Position numbers and translations under genes: made by a program. 64,000 nucleotides of DNA from Pomacea canaliculata (taxonomy: Eukaryota; Mollusca; Gastropoda; Architaenioglossa; Ampullariidae). Positions 1-12,600 of the stretch are shown one piece after another; the stretch's first letter is position 1, and each line of letters begins with the position of its first letter. The stretch spans positions 19,194,812 through 19,258,811 of the forward strand of contig NC_037593.1 in NCBI RefSeq assembly GCF_003073045.1. The letters are read 5' to 3'. The notes under the pieces were generated by a model. The model was not told where the DNA came from. It made no database searches and was given only the letters and a program-made list of their open reading frames with translations.

Positions 1-623
1 TAAACTTTGAGTTTAGTAGTAATACGTCTGATTAAAAAAAACAAACAAACTTCACTTTCTGAATTGTTAGTAAAGTTAGGTAAGGGTGAGGAAAAAATAC
101 ATGTATAATAATGTCAACACGTTCATGAAATATATGGTCTCCGCTGATTTTCCTTTCCTTCAGAGTAAAGTTTTATAAATACTTCAATCTATCAGTATAA
201 GACATATCTCTACATTCTACTAGCAAATTAGTACTTTTAGTGTTTTGCACTCAATATTTTTTGATAGATACCATATCACATTGGCATACTCCAAACGTGG
301 ACTCACAAATACTTGTCCCTAATCTACTTCTCACAGAACACCACTCGATTTGCCATGGTTATCACTCTTCGGATGTGCGAATCAAAATATATACCATAAT
401 AAAAACTCCCAAGTCTTCCTTCTCATTGTTAGCTTTTATTACTAGAACGTCATCATCCATTCGGCCAAACTAAATGCGGTGAAAAACATCGTGAGCGAGC
501 AATACACCCGGCTCCCCAACTCGAGCTCTTTAATGTCGGAGTCAGAGACTTCATGAAAGGGACGTCTGTGTATTGGGAGTGGACGCGCGAAACATCGAAA
601 CGTGAAAGATTAGCACTACAGAA
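1..623. other. Upstream flank of the codanin-1 gene
   Basis: No protein gene is recognisable here. The DNA is AT-rich up to about 480. Positions 480-623 are richer in CG dinucleotides, which fits a promoter and short 5' UTR for the codanin-1 ATG at 624. I see no clear TATA box. The 77-codon ORF at 240-473 has no recognisable motif and was not called. Confidence 0.4.
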
Positions 624-3600
624 ATGGCTGCAATATTAAATCTTATACTTAAAGAGGAGGTTTCCGCCGATACATTGGTGAAGTGGCTGCAAAGTGAAGT
701 AATTGATGTAAGTAAAAGGTACCCTCCCAAAAAAATGAAAACAAAAAGATAATCAGATATAGCAGATGTTCAACACGCAGTAGTGGGAAATGGACTTCTG
801 AGGGGCAAAGCAGTGATGTCCAATCCATAAAACACTTGATAGATAACGTAAATTTCGAAACACGATGCATTACGATTTTAACTATATTGAAAAATGTCAG
901 TCTTTTAAGTGACTGGTCATAGTAGTAGCACGCCGTCTAATATACACATATAACTCAGTATCTAATCAGTAGTAGAAAGTTGGGGGGGGGGGGGGAGTCT
1001 TAGACGTGGAAAGGAAGGTGGGGACAAAATGTCTCAGGCTGTTTGTATTCATTATAGATGTCAGTAAAACAGTGAGCTCTCAAGATAGGAGAAACGAATT
1101 AAGGCATATTATGCTTTCAGTAACAGCTTATGAAATTTTGCTGGTCTGTTTTTTTGGTGCATGTCACAGGTAAATTTTAAAAAAGGATTTCAGGTACAAG
1201 TGTAGAGACTTTTATGACGAATTACAAGGAATGAAACACCTCTTTTTCAGGCTTTATCTCTGTCTAAATTGGATGTCTACAAGAACATTCGACTAGAATT
1301 CATTCCCTACTTTTTAAACCATGTAAGAGAAAACACTGCTCATCTCTTTGAAAATGGACTTTCAAGTGGCCAGTCACCCGTAAAAAAGCTGTCTGCAAAG
1401 AAACCCAAGCCCGCCTTGAGATCTGTTAACCCATCTGCACGCCCTAAAAGAAGTAGATTATTTTCCAAGGATCAAAGTGAAAAAGAGAAGAATGCACCCT
1501 CAGAAATTAAGGTGAAAGATTTTGATGAAAGGAAACAGTGCATTCATGTTCAGCATTTGGCATGTGTAGAAAATTCAAGTGGTGCTGAAGCAAGACAGTC
1601 TGATTTAAAGTCTGTTCTTTGTCCTAGGGTTGCTGACATAGTGGACCCACACCAATGTGCCTCAGATATTTTAAAGACAAAGGATTTTAAAGACAATATT
1701 TTAAATGAAAATCTTATCCAGGGCCTTTCAGAATCATTACACGATGAAGAAACTTCTAATTCGTTTGAAAGAAGTAGAGATCTTTCTTTGAATTCTTTTG
1801 CTGTGTCTGACTCTCGGTCACCTGAAGTTAACATAATCAACACAGTCTCACCAGTCACCAGGAACAGGAAAAAGAAAAGTCAGATTCAGGATGGACAGGC
1901 TTCGCAACATATATCTCCACAGTTTCATTCAGCTCCTCACAGATACAACAGAACAGGACACAAACAAAATCTGAGCTTAGGAGAGTTTTTTAGTTCACCA
2001 GATTCTTCCTCTTACAGAAATGCAGAAACACAAAGGACATTAACTTTTACTGACTCATCACCTGAAGCTTCATGGTCTAGTACTAGAAAAAATGGAAGAA
2101 ATACCAGCAGCAAGAAAAATAGAGGTCTCATAACGGACAAACAGGCACAAAACTTTTCTCAGACACGTCTAAATGATTTTTCTGTCAACAGTTTGCAAGA
2201 TTTTCCACCATTAAATGTCAGGTAATGAACTGGGTTTTTTTTATTTATTTTTTTCATTTCCTTAAGTGTCAGAAAAGCTCTTTGATACTTTCCCCACTAG
2301 TCAAAAACATATTTTTGTAATGACAATTCTGTTAACGTCCATTGTGTTTGACCTTTATATTTGATTCTTGTTGGCCATTTTATTGTAATGTCTGTTACTA
2401 ATATCAAAGCCTATCTTGATTAGCTGTCAGTGTGTGCTGCACAGTGCATAGAGCTGATTGTCAAGTGGGAGATGCACTTTGTAACTCATGAATTATTATG
2501 ATAATAGTGTTGATGATTTCAGCATTCTAAAAAATATTTTTTTTGACAATTTTCAGCTGATTTTAATGTGCTGTTTTCTTTATGCTTTTCAGTTCACCTG
2601 ATCCCATATCAGATATTTCAAGTGCTAACACATTAAATATCAAGACCCCTAGTTCTGCAAACAGTAAAAGTCCTTTATTTTCCAGTTCAGTAGGTTCAGT
2701 AGTTAAAATACAGCAAGACTGTGAGCCACAAGTGACACAGACCTGGTCATTGTTGAATGCTGTAAAGAAACAGAATCACCACAGTAAAAATCTCAGATAC
2801 ACAAATCTAAAACAGCCACGACGGATCTCACCAATAACTATCAGCAGTGTCAGCACTAATTCAGCAAACCCATTGTTCTCAGAAGCGCCTATTGAAGAAC
2901 ACGAGATAGTTGAACCTAAATTGCATGTGAGCACCAAAAGCGCCTCAAGGTTGCAAACTAACAAAGAGAACCAAAATGGATCAGATGCGATGGTCCCTAT
3001 TGGTATCATGGACCAACAACCTGGTCATCTCAGAAGTGATTCTTCAGAGAAGCAGAGGTAAGAAATTGCTTCATAACATTAAAGCGCTAATTATGAATTG
3101 GCGTTACAATAAGACAAATCTTCTTGGTCCTATTCACCCCCAGTGGAGCATAGGGCTGCAACCACACCCCGCCATGGGACATTAATCTGTTATTTATAAT
3201 GGCAACTTTGCCTCAGCCAAACTCATATGAGTTTCATGAGTATCACAGAGCTAGACAATAATAAAAAGAAAACCAATCACTTTTTCATTATGTGCTTAAA
3301 TGGTGTGTATTAGCTGTTCATGGAAACAGATGGTTTTTATTTAATATTACCTTCCAGTGAAAATGCATGCAATGATTTTTGAAGAACAATGTAATCAGCA
3401 TGTTACTGAAAGCAGACCTTCAACCTGAAAAAGCCATAGTAGTGCCCTCTGATTTGCAGAGCTGATGTTCTGAGTAAGGAAGAGGAAATCCTCGACAGTC
3501 CCAGAACTCCCAGCAAACAGGCATCAGGCAAGTCTGTTAGCATCATTCAGCTCATACAGGCAAACCCACAGAAAGTGACTTACAGAGATTTCCTGGACCT

Positions 3601-6600
3601 TTTTGTGTACACCTACTCTGCTTGTCTTGAGGGTAAGAACAGCACTAAAGTCTGAGACTAATCAATTCTTAATACTTTGCTCAGTGCCTTTTTTTAATTG
3701 TGAAATTTGATAAAACTTAAATACTTAATTGATATTTTTGTTCACAAGAACCCTGAACATTAAAGGGTATATCACATATACATCAGGTCCTTGGTCTGCT
3801 TATTCCTTGATTAGTTTTCTAGAACATTTGCCTTATTTAGCAGAACATAATTGTGCAAAAGTATTTGTTAGGCAGAATATACTGTTAAAATGTTTGGTTA
3901 ATAAGTACTTATAAAAATATTTTTGTCTTCAAGCCCACCTGTTTCCTAACCTGACAGCGGAATTGTTCTTTATAACTCAGTTGCTGACTGTTCAGGGATG
4001 TAAGGAAATGCAAGATGAACAGAATTTTGCTGGTAAATACATTTAAGTCATGCATGCCAGGTTGGTTCAGGTAGGAGCATGCTTAATTTTTTTTAAAGCT
4101 TGATTTACAATATAAATTAGTTTTACAACAGAATTAATCTAGTACTTGATTATGTTTTGGCTGCATGTCAAAAATAATGATTGACAAGTGGTACTCTTTT
4201 TCCATTGAATACTTTGTTTTTGTTCATGGCTAAAATACTCATCAGATCATCCGCCATTACCCTCACCCTGAGGATACGGGTTAAAAGGATGTAATTGTAT
4301 GAATCTTTAGACCAAAACCATTTACAAAAAAATATATAATTAAAAATAACATTACACATAAAATTACCAATACCAGATTTTTATTATTTTTACAGAAGAC
4401 GTTGAGGATAAAAACTACTTCTTGACCATACACAATGCAGTGTATTTTGCAACTGGAGTCATGAGGCATCACGTACAGTAAGTTGTTTTAAATATATTTT
4501 AAAGGATATTATTACTTTCATTTGTAGTTGCAATTCAGGTTTTGATTTTGATTGTCATTCCACCAAAAAGCATATGAATGACTTGCAGATATGGCAGACC
4601 ACCCTTAAATTTATCTTTTTTCTGTACATGTATCTTTAACAATTAGCTTTATTATCATTATTTTACAGTTGGCATACATGTCACTGATTTTCAGGAATGA
4701 TGCTTGATTGTTCATTCACAATTTAATTTTAAATTTCCAGTAAACTAAACCTGTTCTTAAAACCTTAAAGCTGCTTAAAATTCAACTTTTACGATAAAAT
4801 TTTAAGATTTAAATTGCTGCTGTAACCTTTCATCTTGCAGAGAAATTTTCATAAGTTTGTTTTTGACATTTGAATGTAGTATCACCAAATTCAGGGATGT
4901 TGCCTTGATACAAGGTCAAATACAGAGTAGGGCCATTAAACAGTAGTCCAGTAATCCGTAAATTCACTTAAGCTGTGCAAAATGCTTGGATCCCAATTAA
5001 TTTCAAGACCATTAATCACAATTTAACATGTAGCATGCAGCATTGCGATTGCGAGATTAGGGCGCTGCTTTCAAAATGGCGACTTGTTTTCAACACATGA
5101 GAAAGGATTGTGATAAAAAAGCATTTATTTTTTCATTATTTATTGTAATTTATGCATTGTCAAAAAATATTTGAGCCACGGTTTGGACTCCATGGCCCTA
5201 CACTGAACATCTAGTTCAGATATGTTATGTACATTTGATGAAAAAGCAATCTTGCTGAATTATTTTATTTATTGATTACAGGCTTTTGAGCAAACTTGAC
5301 CAAACAACACTGCGGCTGCTTTCGGACAATCCACGTGTGGCAGATTTTGCTCCTGATCTGCAAGATCAACTAAAATCCTTTCTCGAATCAGCTTTAGAAA
5401 AAACTGTAAGGTCATAATGTTTTGGTATAATGCACTGAATATTTTTTGCTTTCCATTTATTTGTGCAACTCAAAAGTCAGCCTGAAATGGTCTGATTTTA
5501 TGTGAGAGTATTGTACATCAGGAGCATTTTGTACCAAGTGAAAAATAAAAACCCAAATAATAAACCTCAGCATGTGAACAACCAGCATGGCTATATTGTG
5601 TGGTCTTTGTCAAGATTTTGTAGATACAAAACTGTTGTGCAGAATGTAGCTGACTGATTAATAGTGGAGATTGCATTGCAGAGTACAAGCATGTCCTTCA
5701 CCACAATACCAGGCGTGGCCTTTCAAGCAGAAACTGACAATCGAAAGAATTTCCCAAATGACAGGACATTTCACTTGTTTAAAAAACAAAGGTGAGGGAA
5801 ATATAAACATAAGAGACAATAAAACAATCACTTGTTCAGTGTATGAATTCCATTGTAAAGATTATAAAACAAGACACAATGAATAAAGTGACAAGATTTA
5901 ATTAAGCATTACATTTCCAGAGATTTTGTATTTGATTTTTGAGTCGTTTACGATAGTCTTTTAATCTTTTTTTTTTTTTTTTTGGTAGTGTTTTATGCTT
6001 AAAGTGATGATGTAGAAGTTTGAAACTTTAAGAAAATGTTGCCTTGAAAAGCAGTACTCTTTTGTGTTTTAGAGGTAAAGGTTATATCTCAAGTACACTG
6101 TGTTGGCATTGTAACTGATAGTAATTTGAATAACGTTGAGATAAAAATATAAAACAGTATAATGACATGGAGATATTTTCACAGGGATCTGTTTTATGAA
6201 GTATTGAGAGAATGGGAAGCACAGCAGTCGGTGCCAGGATGGAGCTTAGAATCACATCTTGGGAACAAAATCAGGGGCTTGGTAGGAGCCAAGACAGAGC
6301 TGGCCAACTATTTACACCTGACCCGGCTATTTCTGTCACAGCTTATTTCTGTGTGTAGTACTTAATTTATTTGTGTAAATTTAGTTGTTATTTTCTTTTT
6401 TTCTTAAATAGAGGATTATTATAGTTTACTTTGGCTTTTTTAGATATTCTTGATCAGATTTTTTTTTTATTTGTGGCTTAATGTCATTGTTGACTTGGCA
6501 GTGAATTTTAGTGATATCTTTCAAATGTCACCAAAATACTAAATATAGGGATAATGGTCCTGTAGTTTGATGCATCTTGATTTTTAAACATGTTTTGAAC

Positions 6601-9600
6601 TGATAACCATTGAAATAACCGTGTTGATAAAAATCTGCTTTTGTGCCCTGAGAAATAACTAAAATCACTAGAACAATTGTAAATAATGATAAATAAGATA
6701 AATATGATTTTACTTTTTACTTTTTCTTGATTAAAGTTTACTTCTCAAAATCAAAAATATTTTGCTCACTGAGGTGAGCACTCAACAAAAATTGTTCGAA
6801 ACAGAGCTCACAGTATCACAAAAACATATTCTGGTGGTATTTTATGATGAATAGGCATGAGAAATATTAATTTTTCTTTTTAAACACACCTGGATTTATC
6901 AGCAAAACAGGAAGTAACAAAAGGGCAGTATTTATAGAAATTTATAAAAATAGCATTATCTGCATGTCAGTGGATTGATCTCTGCTTTGTTCAAATGTGC
7001 CATGTGTTGCCCTTTAAGGTCAGCGTCCCATAATCTCAGGAATGACTCGTGGGTTTTGTGGTGTCTCAAGGTGTTATAGAGATATTTGCAAACATGGCAC
7101 CCATTAGAAAACTATAATGGAGGAAACAAAATTTTCAAATGTCAATAACTGCTACGAAAATGCTCAAGAATAAATAAATTCAGTCTGTCATTTATTAATG
7201 TGTAAAAATGGGCATGTATGGTTTCTTATTCCACATACAGTACTATTTCACTTGCATTGCGAGAAAAGAAAAGTTGCTTATTTATTTTAAATATTATCAT
7301 CAGGATATTAACAAAGGTTGTTTGCTTTGTGTTCATTGCATAACCAAATTTATTCGTGTTAAAATGTTTAACAGATGTGCAAAGGAGACCAGAACCTTAA
7401 GGCACAGGAAGATTCTGAGACAATCTCTCTTCTGGTTGAACTGAAAGAAACAAATCCAGAAAAATATATCAAGTGAGAAAAGCAATTTCATTCATTGGTA
7501 TTCCCCAACAACATTTTCCCATTATCCTTGCATAAAGTTTCACCTCTTATTTTTCATTGTTTTTAATTTTGTTTCCACTCAAAGTGCCAGAATCAGAAGT
7601 CAAGAATGCAGTGCAAGGGAGCTATACTTTCCAAAATATAATAATAATACATTAACTGCAGGCAAATGACGCCAGTTTGCGTGCTCTGTGTAGTCAAGAC
7701 CGGTAACTCAACCATATTTACGTTACTGCCATAAATGTGCGAGATCAATTGTCTTTCCATAGTTTTCATGGCTTACTTCCCTTTGAATTCCTAAACATTT
7801 ATTTCAAGCAAAAGAATCAATAACTAAAAAAACATCGCTTTTTACATGAAATATAAAAATTACAATAATCTATTATATGCTCTTGACGATTTAATTATTG
7901 AATTTATAGGATAGTAGCTTTAATATTAAATTACTTTTTCATGTAAATGTTCACATTTTATTATGAAAACCATTAATATACCAGATAATTCTTTGAGTGG
8001 GTTGTGGCGAGCCGCCCAATACCGTTATCGCTTCTCGGCCTTTTGGCTAAGATCAAAGTGTAGTATCTGTTCTTATCAGCTTAATATCTGATACGTCCTC
8101 CATTGGGGGACTTCGATATTAAACTGATTTTTGAAACATGACGGAGTGTTAGGGGCTTGCTCCACCTCTGTCACGGGTCGGCCTGGTATTGCAGTACCTC
8201 CAGGATTGGCCCACTCCCCTCATGGGGAGAAAATAAACAAATGTCAGTGAAATAGAGTAGTTGTCTCCTCACGGGGAAAGTAGGTAATGGAAATGCAGAT
8301 GCTTTCCCTCAAGGGGAGAACATGATGTACACACGTGAGTGATATGAATTAGATGTCTCCTCACGGGGAGAACAAAAAATGTCTGTGTTAAGAATTAGGA
8401 GAACATGAATGACATGTCAGTGTTATGAACGAGGAGCTGTAGTCATGTTGACGTTCTGCAGGCTCCAAGAACGAATAAGTCAGCCGTCGGCGAGTGGAGG
8501 GCAGTGTTCTGTCACTTTCCCTGGCCATCAGCGGTTCTTTCGAGATTTTATCGTTGTTGCCGCCAATCCCGTCTTGAACCATCACTTGTCCAGTCTACTC
8601 TCTATACGCATAACTGAAGTATGTCGACAATTTGCACTTTGTTTTTGTTTTTTAATCACTCATCAAAATTATGAACATAAAATGAATATAATAGTCTTGC
8701 TATTAATAACATATACTTTTTAGTTTTTAATATATCAATCTTTTTTCCAATTTTGTTTTTTAGATATATTTATTAGGAGGAATTATTATTACTGCCTGTT
8801 AAAAGTAAGATGTGTTCTTCAAACCCTATTTACAGATAGAATACTGTATGCCATTTAAATTTACTGGATAAGAAATAAATGATTTTGAAAATGTAACGTA
8901 ATAAACTTGCTTCTCGTGAGGTTTAAAAGATCATTTTTTTCTCACCAGCTGAATAGAACGGAGTTTGGCGAGGAGGTATTAAGTAGTCAGGCAGATCTGG
9001 TGCCAGATGATATGGAGGTATTTTTTCCTATCATCTTTAATTTTCTTGACATCCCAAACATGAATGTTTTTAGATGTGGTCATGCGATAACTTTGTAAGA
9101 GAGAAGCATTAGTATATGATTTATTTTTTTTAACCCATTTAAGGTCTGTTAGAAATATTTATCCGCAAGTCAGTGTCTGTAAATGTCTACACTATAGGAA
9201 TGTTGTAGTTCCTTGCTTTAATCATTCTTTTAACAGTCATACTGTAAATGTGGCATAGTTATTCATCTTTTTGTAGAGTAAATGTGTTGTCTGTTGTGAC
9301 ATTCCTGAACCCATTAATTAACCTGTTTCAGTTATATCACACTATTGATTACATGACAATAAAATCAAATTAATACTTCAAGGTAATTAAGATAAATAAT
9401 CAAAGCTACTGGGTTGGCATTGGCAGTGATTGCTATTGTGAAGTTTTATTATTATTTGTGGTACTTAATTTGCATCAAATTCCATTTAGATTGCCTCCTC
9501 CACTTTTTGATGGTAAACACTTGTGGGATTTTTAATTTGCTTTATTATTTAAATAGTAAGTTGTCAGCATACTTCAATTATTTGCTTGATATGTTGCCAG

Positions 9601-12600
9601 ATGGAATGTAAAACATTTGCATCAACTCTGCTAACTTTGAGGCTGCTTGCTCGATTCCTGGGGTTTATCACCTTCTTACCTTATCAGAGCCCTGATGGAC
9701 TTCCTCAGCCTCTGTTGCAGGACTGTATCACAGTCAGAAGTGTTGTAAGTTCTGCATAAACAAACTGAGAGGAGTTTGGCGGTCAGATGAAAATGTGGCA
9801 GCAGTGTTCAGTCTTATTTAGCTAAACGCCTTTCATTGTAAAAACATGTTGATACTGCATTCCACTAAATGAAACTGAGGTTTTCATTTATTTTTTAAGA
9901 AGCATTTAAGAATATGTATATTTTCAAAAATCTCACATATAAAATCGAGTTATTTACGCCGTTGATGTATCTAGCTATTTTTTTCAAGCTTTAAAATATT
10001 AACCTACAGCTGTTAGCTCTTGGAACAGCTACAACTATCCACTACAATGTTTCATGACATGAATAAATAGGCTCCCTATTATGACAATGCCTCATCAATA
10101 AATGCTTTGAAATTCTCATGTGATTCCAGCATTTGTGGAGACTAGTGCCTTCAAATTTTTAAATGTAGATCAATAAAAATAATTGTTTAAAGAAATCAAT
10201 GAGCATTTTTATGTCAGACTTATGACATTAGTACCCTTCAAGCTTGTTTTGGTTTAGCCTTCAAATTACAATATATTAAACTATTTCAGATAGGTCAGTT
10301 TATTAACACTTATATTATTGAGCTCATGTCCTTGGCCATTCTGTATGAGCCAGTTTCTGATTTTGGTTTTTTATAGTTCTTGTCAGTTATTTTTAAAACT
10401 GTTGCAGGTACCTATGCCTTTGGACTTGGGATGGTATGTTCAAGCTGCACTTAAAAGTGGTCGACTGTCCCTTGTCGTACCATGGGTGGTTGAATTTCTT
10501 GGTCAGATGGACACAGGAGCATATCTGCTTGAGAGTTTTCAGCATCTTTTTCATTTGCTACAGTCTATACTTCGGTAAATGAAGAGAGTGGTTAACCGTA
10601 AACTGATTAAGGAAATATTGTCTCTTTAATATCTATTATGGTTAAATAAAAGTTATGAAAACTTTTATATATATTTTTTTAACACCTTTCATCCTCTGCC
10701 AAAGTTAAACAAAAGACAGTAAGACATCTTCCATTCATTTCATTAACTCGGATTCCCACTTCTTTGATGAATCGGGAATCGAGACAGACAAACTAATATC
10801 CTGAATGAGTTGTCTAACCTTTTTATTCACACATATATATATAATTATTTAAAATGTGTTTTGTTTTATGGGTTTTTTTTTAAATTCTGCATAAATTACC
10901 AAAATAATAAAGAGATGTTTCCTGCTTTACATAGGTTAGTCTGGCAACAAATGAAAGCAAATGGATTCTCATACAGTGGTCTCTTGATTGTGACTTCTAT
11001 TGGCTGGCTTTCTGATGTGAGTTTTAGTGTGTGTGTGTGTTATCCGTGTTCAGGATATGAGGAAGGAAGAATCAATAATAAATTAAAGTTACAGTAGAAC
11101 TTCTTTAAGTCGACCTTCCTCAAGTCGAAATTCTCCTTAACTTGAATTTTAAACATCAATTCAAATCAAATCAAAATCAAAACAGACTTTATTGTCTGTC
11201 CAGGAGACCCAGGACAGAAATTTGTCTTCGCTCACAAGGGCAGGCATACATATACAGACATTTAACACACAGTTAGGAGTAAAGAAGTGTAGATTGCACC
11301 GTTCCATCAAAGCAGTTTATGTTTATCCTAACAACAAACCTTGGGTGACCAAGGGCCTAAAAGCAGTGCTTAATTGGTTGGTTTCCCATTAAAGCAATGC
11401 ATATTCAACTTCATAGCTCGAATCGGCCTAGCCAAAAACTTCCGCAACTCGAATAATTTTAAGCTGGTCAGCATGTTGAAACCATTTGAAAATATGTTAA
11501 AAAGTGTAAAATTGTGTACTCCTCCCTCATCAACACTGCACTCCCTTATTCTCCTTTCTGTGTAGGAAACACGTTTGTGATAAGCACAACTCTGTCTCCA
11601 CAGGGTACCAGAGTGTTTTTAAAAGAATGACAAGAAATGAACATTTGGTTAAAAATTTAAATGTCCACTGTGAAAAAAGTGTTCTTTTTTCGATGAACTT
11701 AACTCGAACCTTCCGTAACTCAATTTTTTTTCATCAGTCCCTTGAAGTGTCGACATAGAAGTTCTACTGTATTCATTATTATTGGTATTATTGTTCAAGA
11801 TTACTTGAATATTACTTAAATACATGCGGGTTTTAAGTATTCTCAGAATGGCTAATAGCTTTGCTTTGATTTCAAAATTGTGGAAAAGCTTGGAATCCAT
11901 CTGTTATATCTGTTTGCACTCAAAACTAACAAACGTATGCTGCAGCTTGCTTGTTTGCCTGGACTACCAAGCAACACTGAAATGGATCTTTTTGTTCCAT
12001 CCGTAGATTGTGGCTCTGTTGTAAGTATGCTGCTAACTTAATGTTTGTGGCTGTGTTGTCATGTTAAGAATCAACCTTTTAGTGTCCTTGTTTGTTGTAT
12101 TAGTTTTTGAATTCATGAAAGACACTTGAGATCATTTTCCTAAATTTTGTTCAACAATTTTTACAGTAAAACATGGGTTAGCAATAGGTTTTTTTATTTA
12201 TTTACATATTTATTTTTATGATTGTTTACATTTTTCAGGATATAAAAGCAGGATTATTTTGCATCCTGTTTATTCACATTGCATTGCATTTAACATTTGT
12301 AGCATAATACATAAAACTTAATAAATAAAGTGATACCCAATTTTGTAGCAGCTAAGATAAACAACACTCTTCATAAAATAATGGTTAATGTGAATATCTT
12401 TCATTACAGGATGCTATATGTATGGTTACACAGGACCTTTTTTACTCCTGCTGTCCTTACTTAGGTAAGCTTTTTGATTAAAGAAAGTTTTAGCATTTCT
12501 GTTGACATTAAGGGAAATGCTGGAAGATTAGTTATTCTAGTACATTCTTTTTTCCACTGTGTTCACTCATGGCTTTGTTCCATAAGCGTAATGGTTTAAA

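Noticed and set aside
8055..8060. Extra A in U2 (ATCAAAGTG) as sign of a pseudogene
   Set aside because: As far as I recall, fly and worm U2 have the same extra A compared with human, so it is probably a protostome feature and does not indicate damage.
8214..8370. Possible CRISPR-like repeat array
   Set aside because: Repeats are short, imperfect hairpins with irregular 40-52-bp spacing in a eukaryotic intron; spacers are not distinct units and no cas genes are present.
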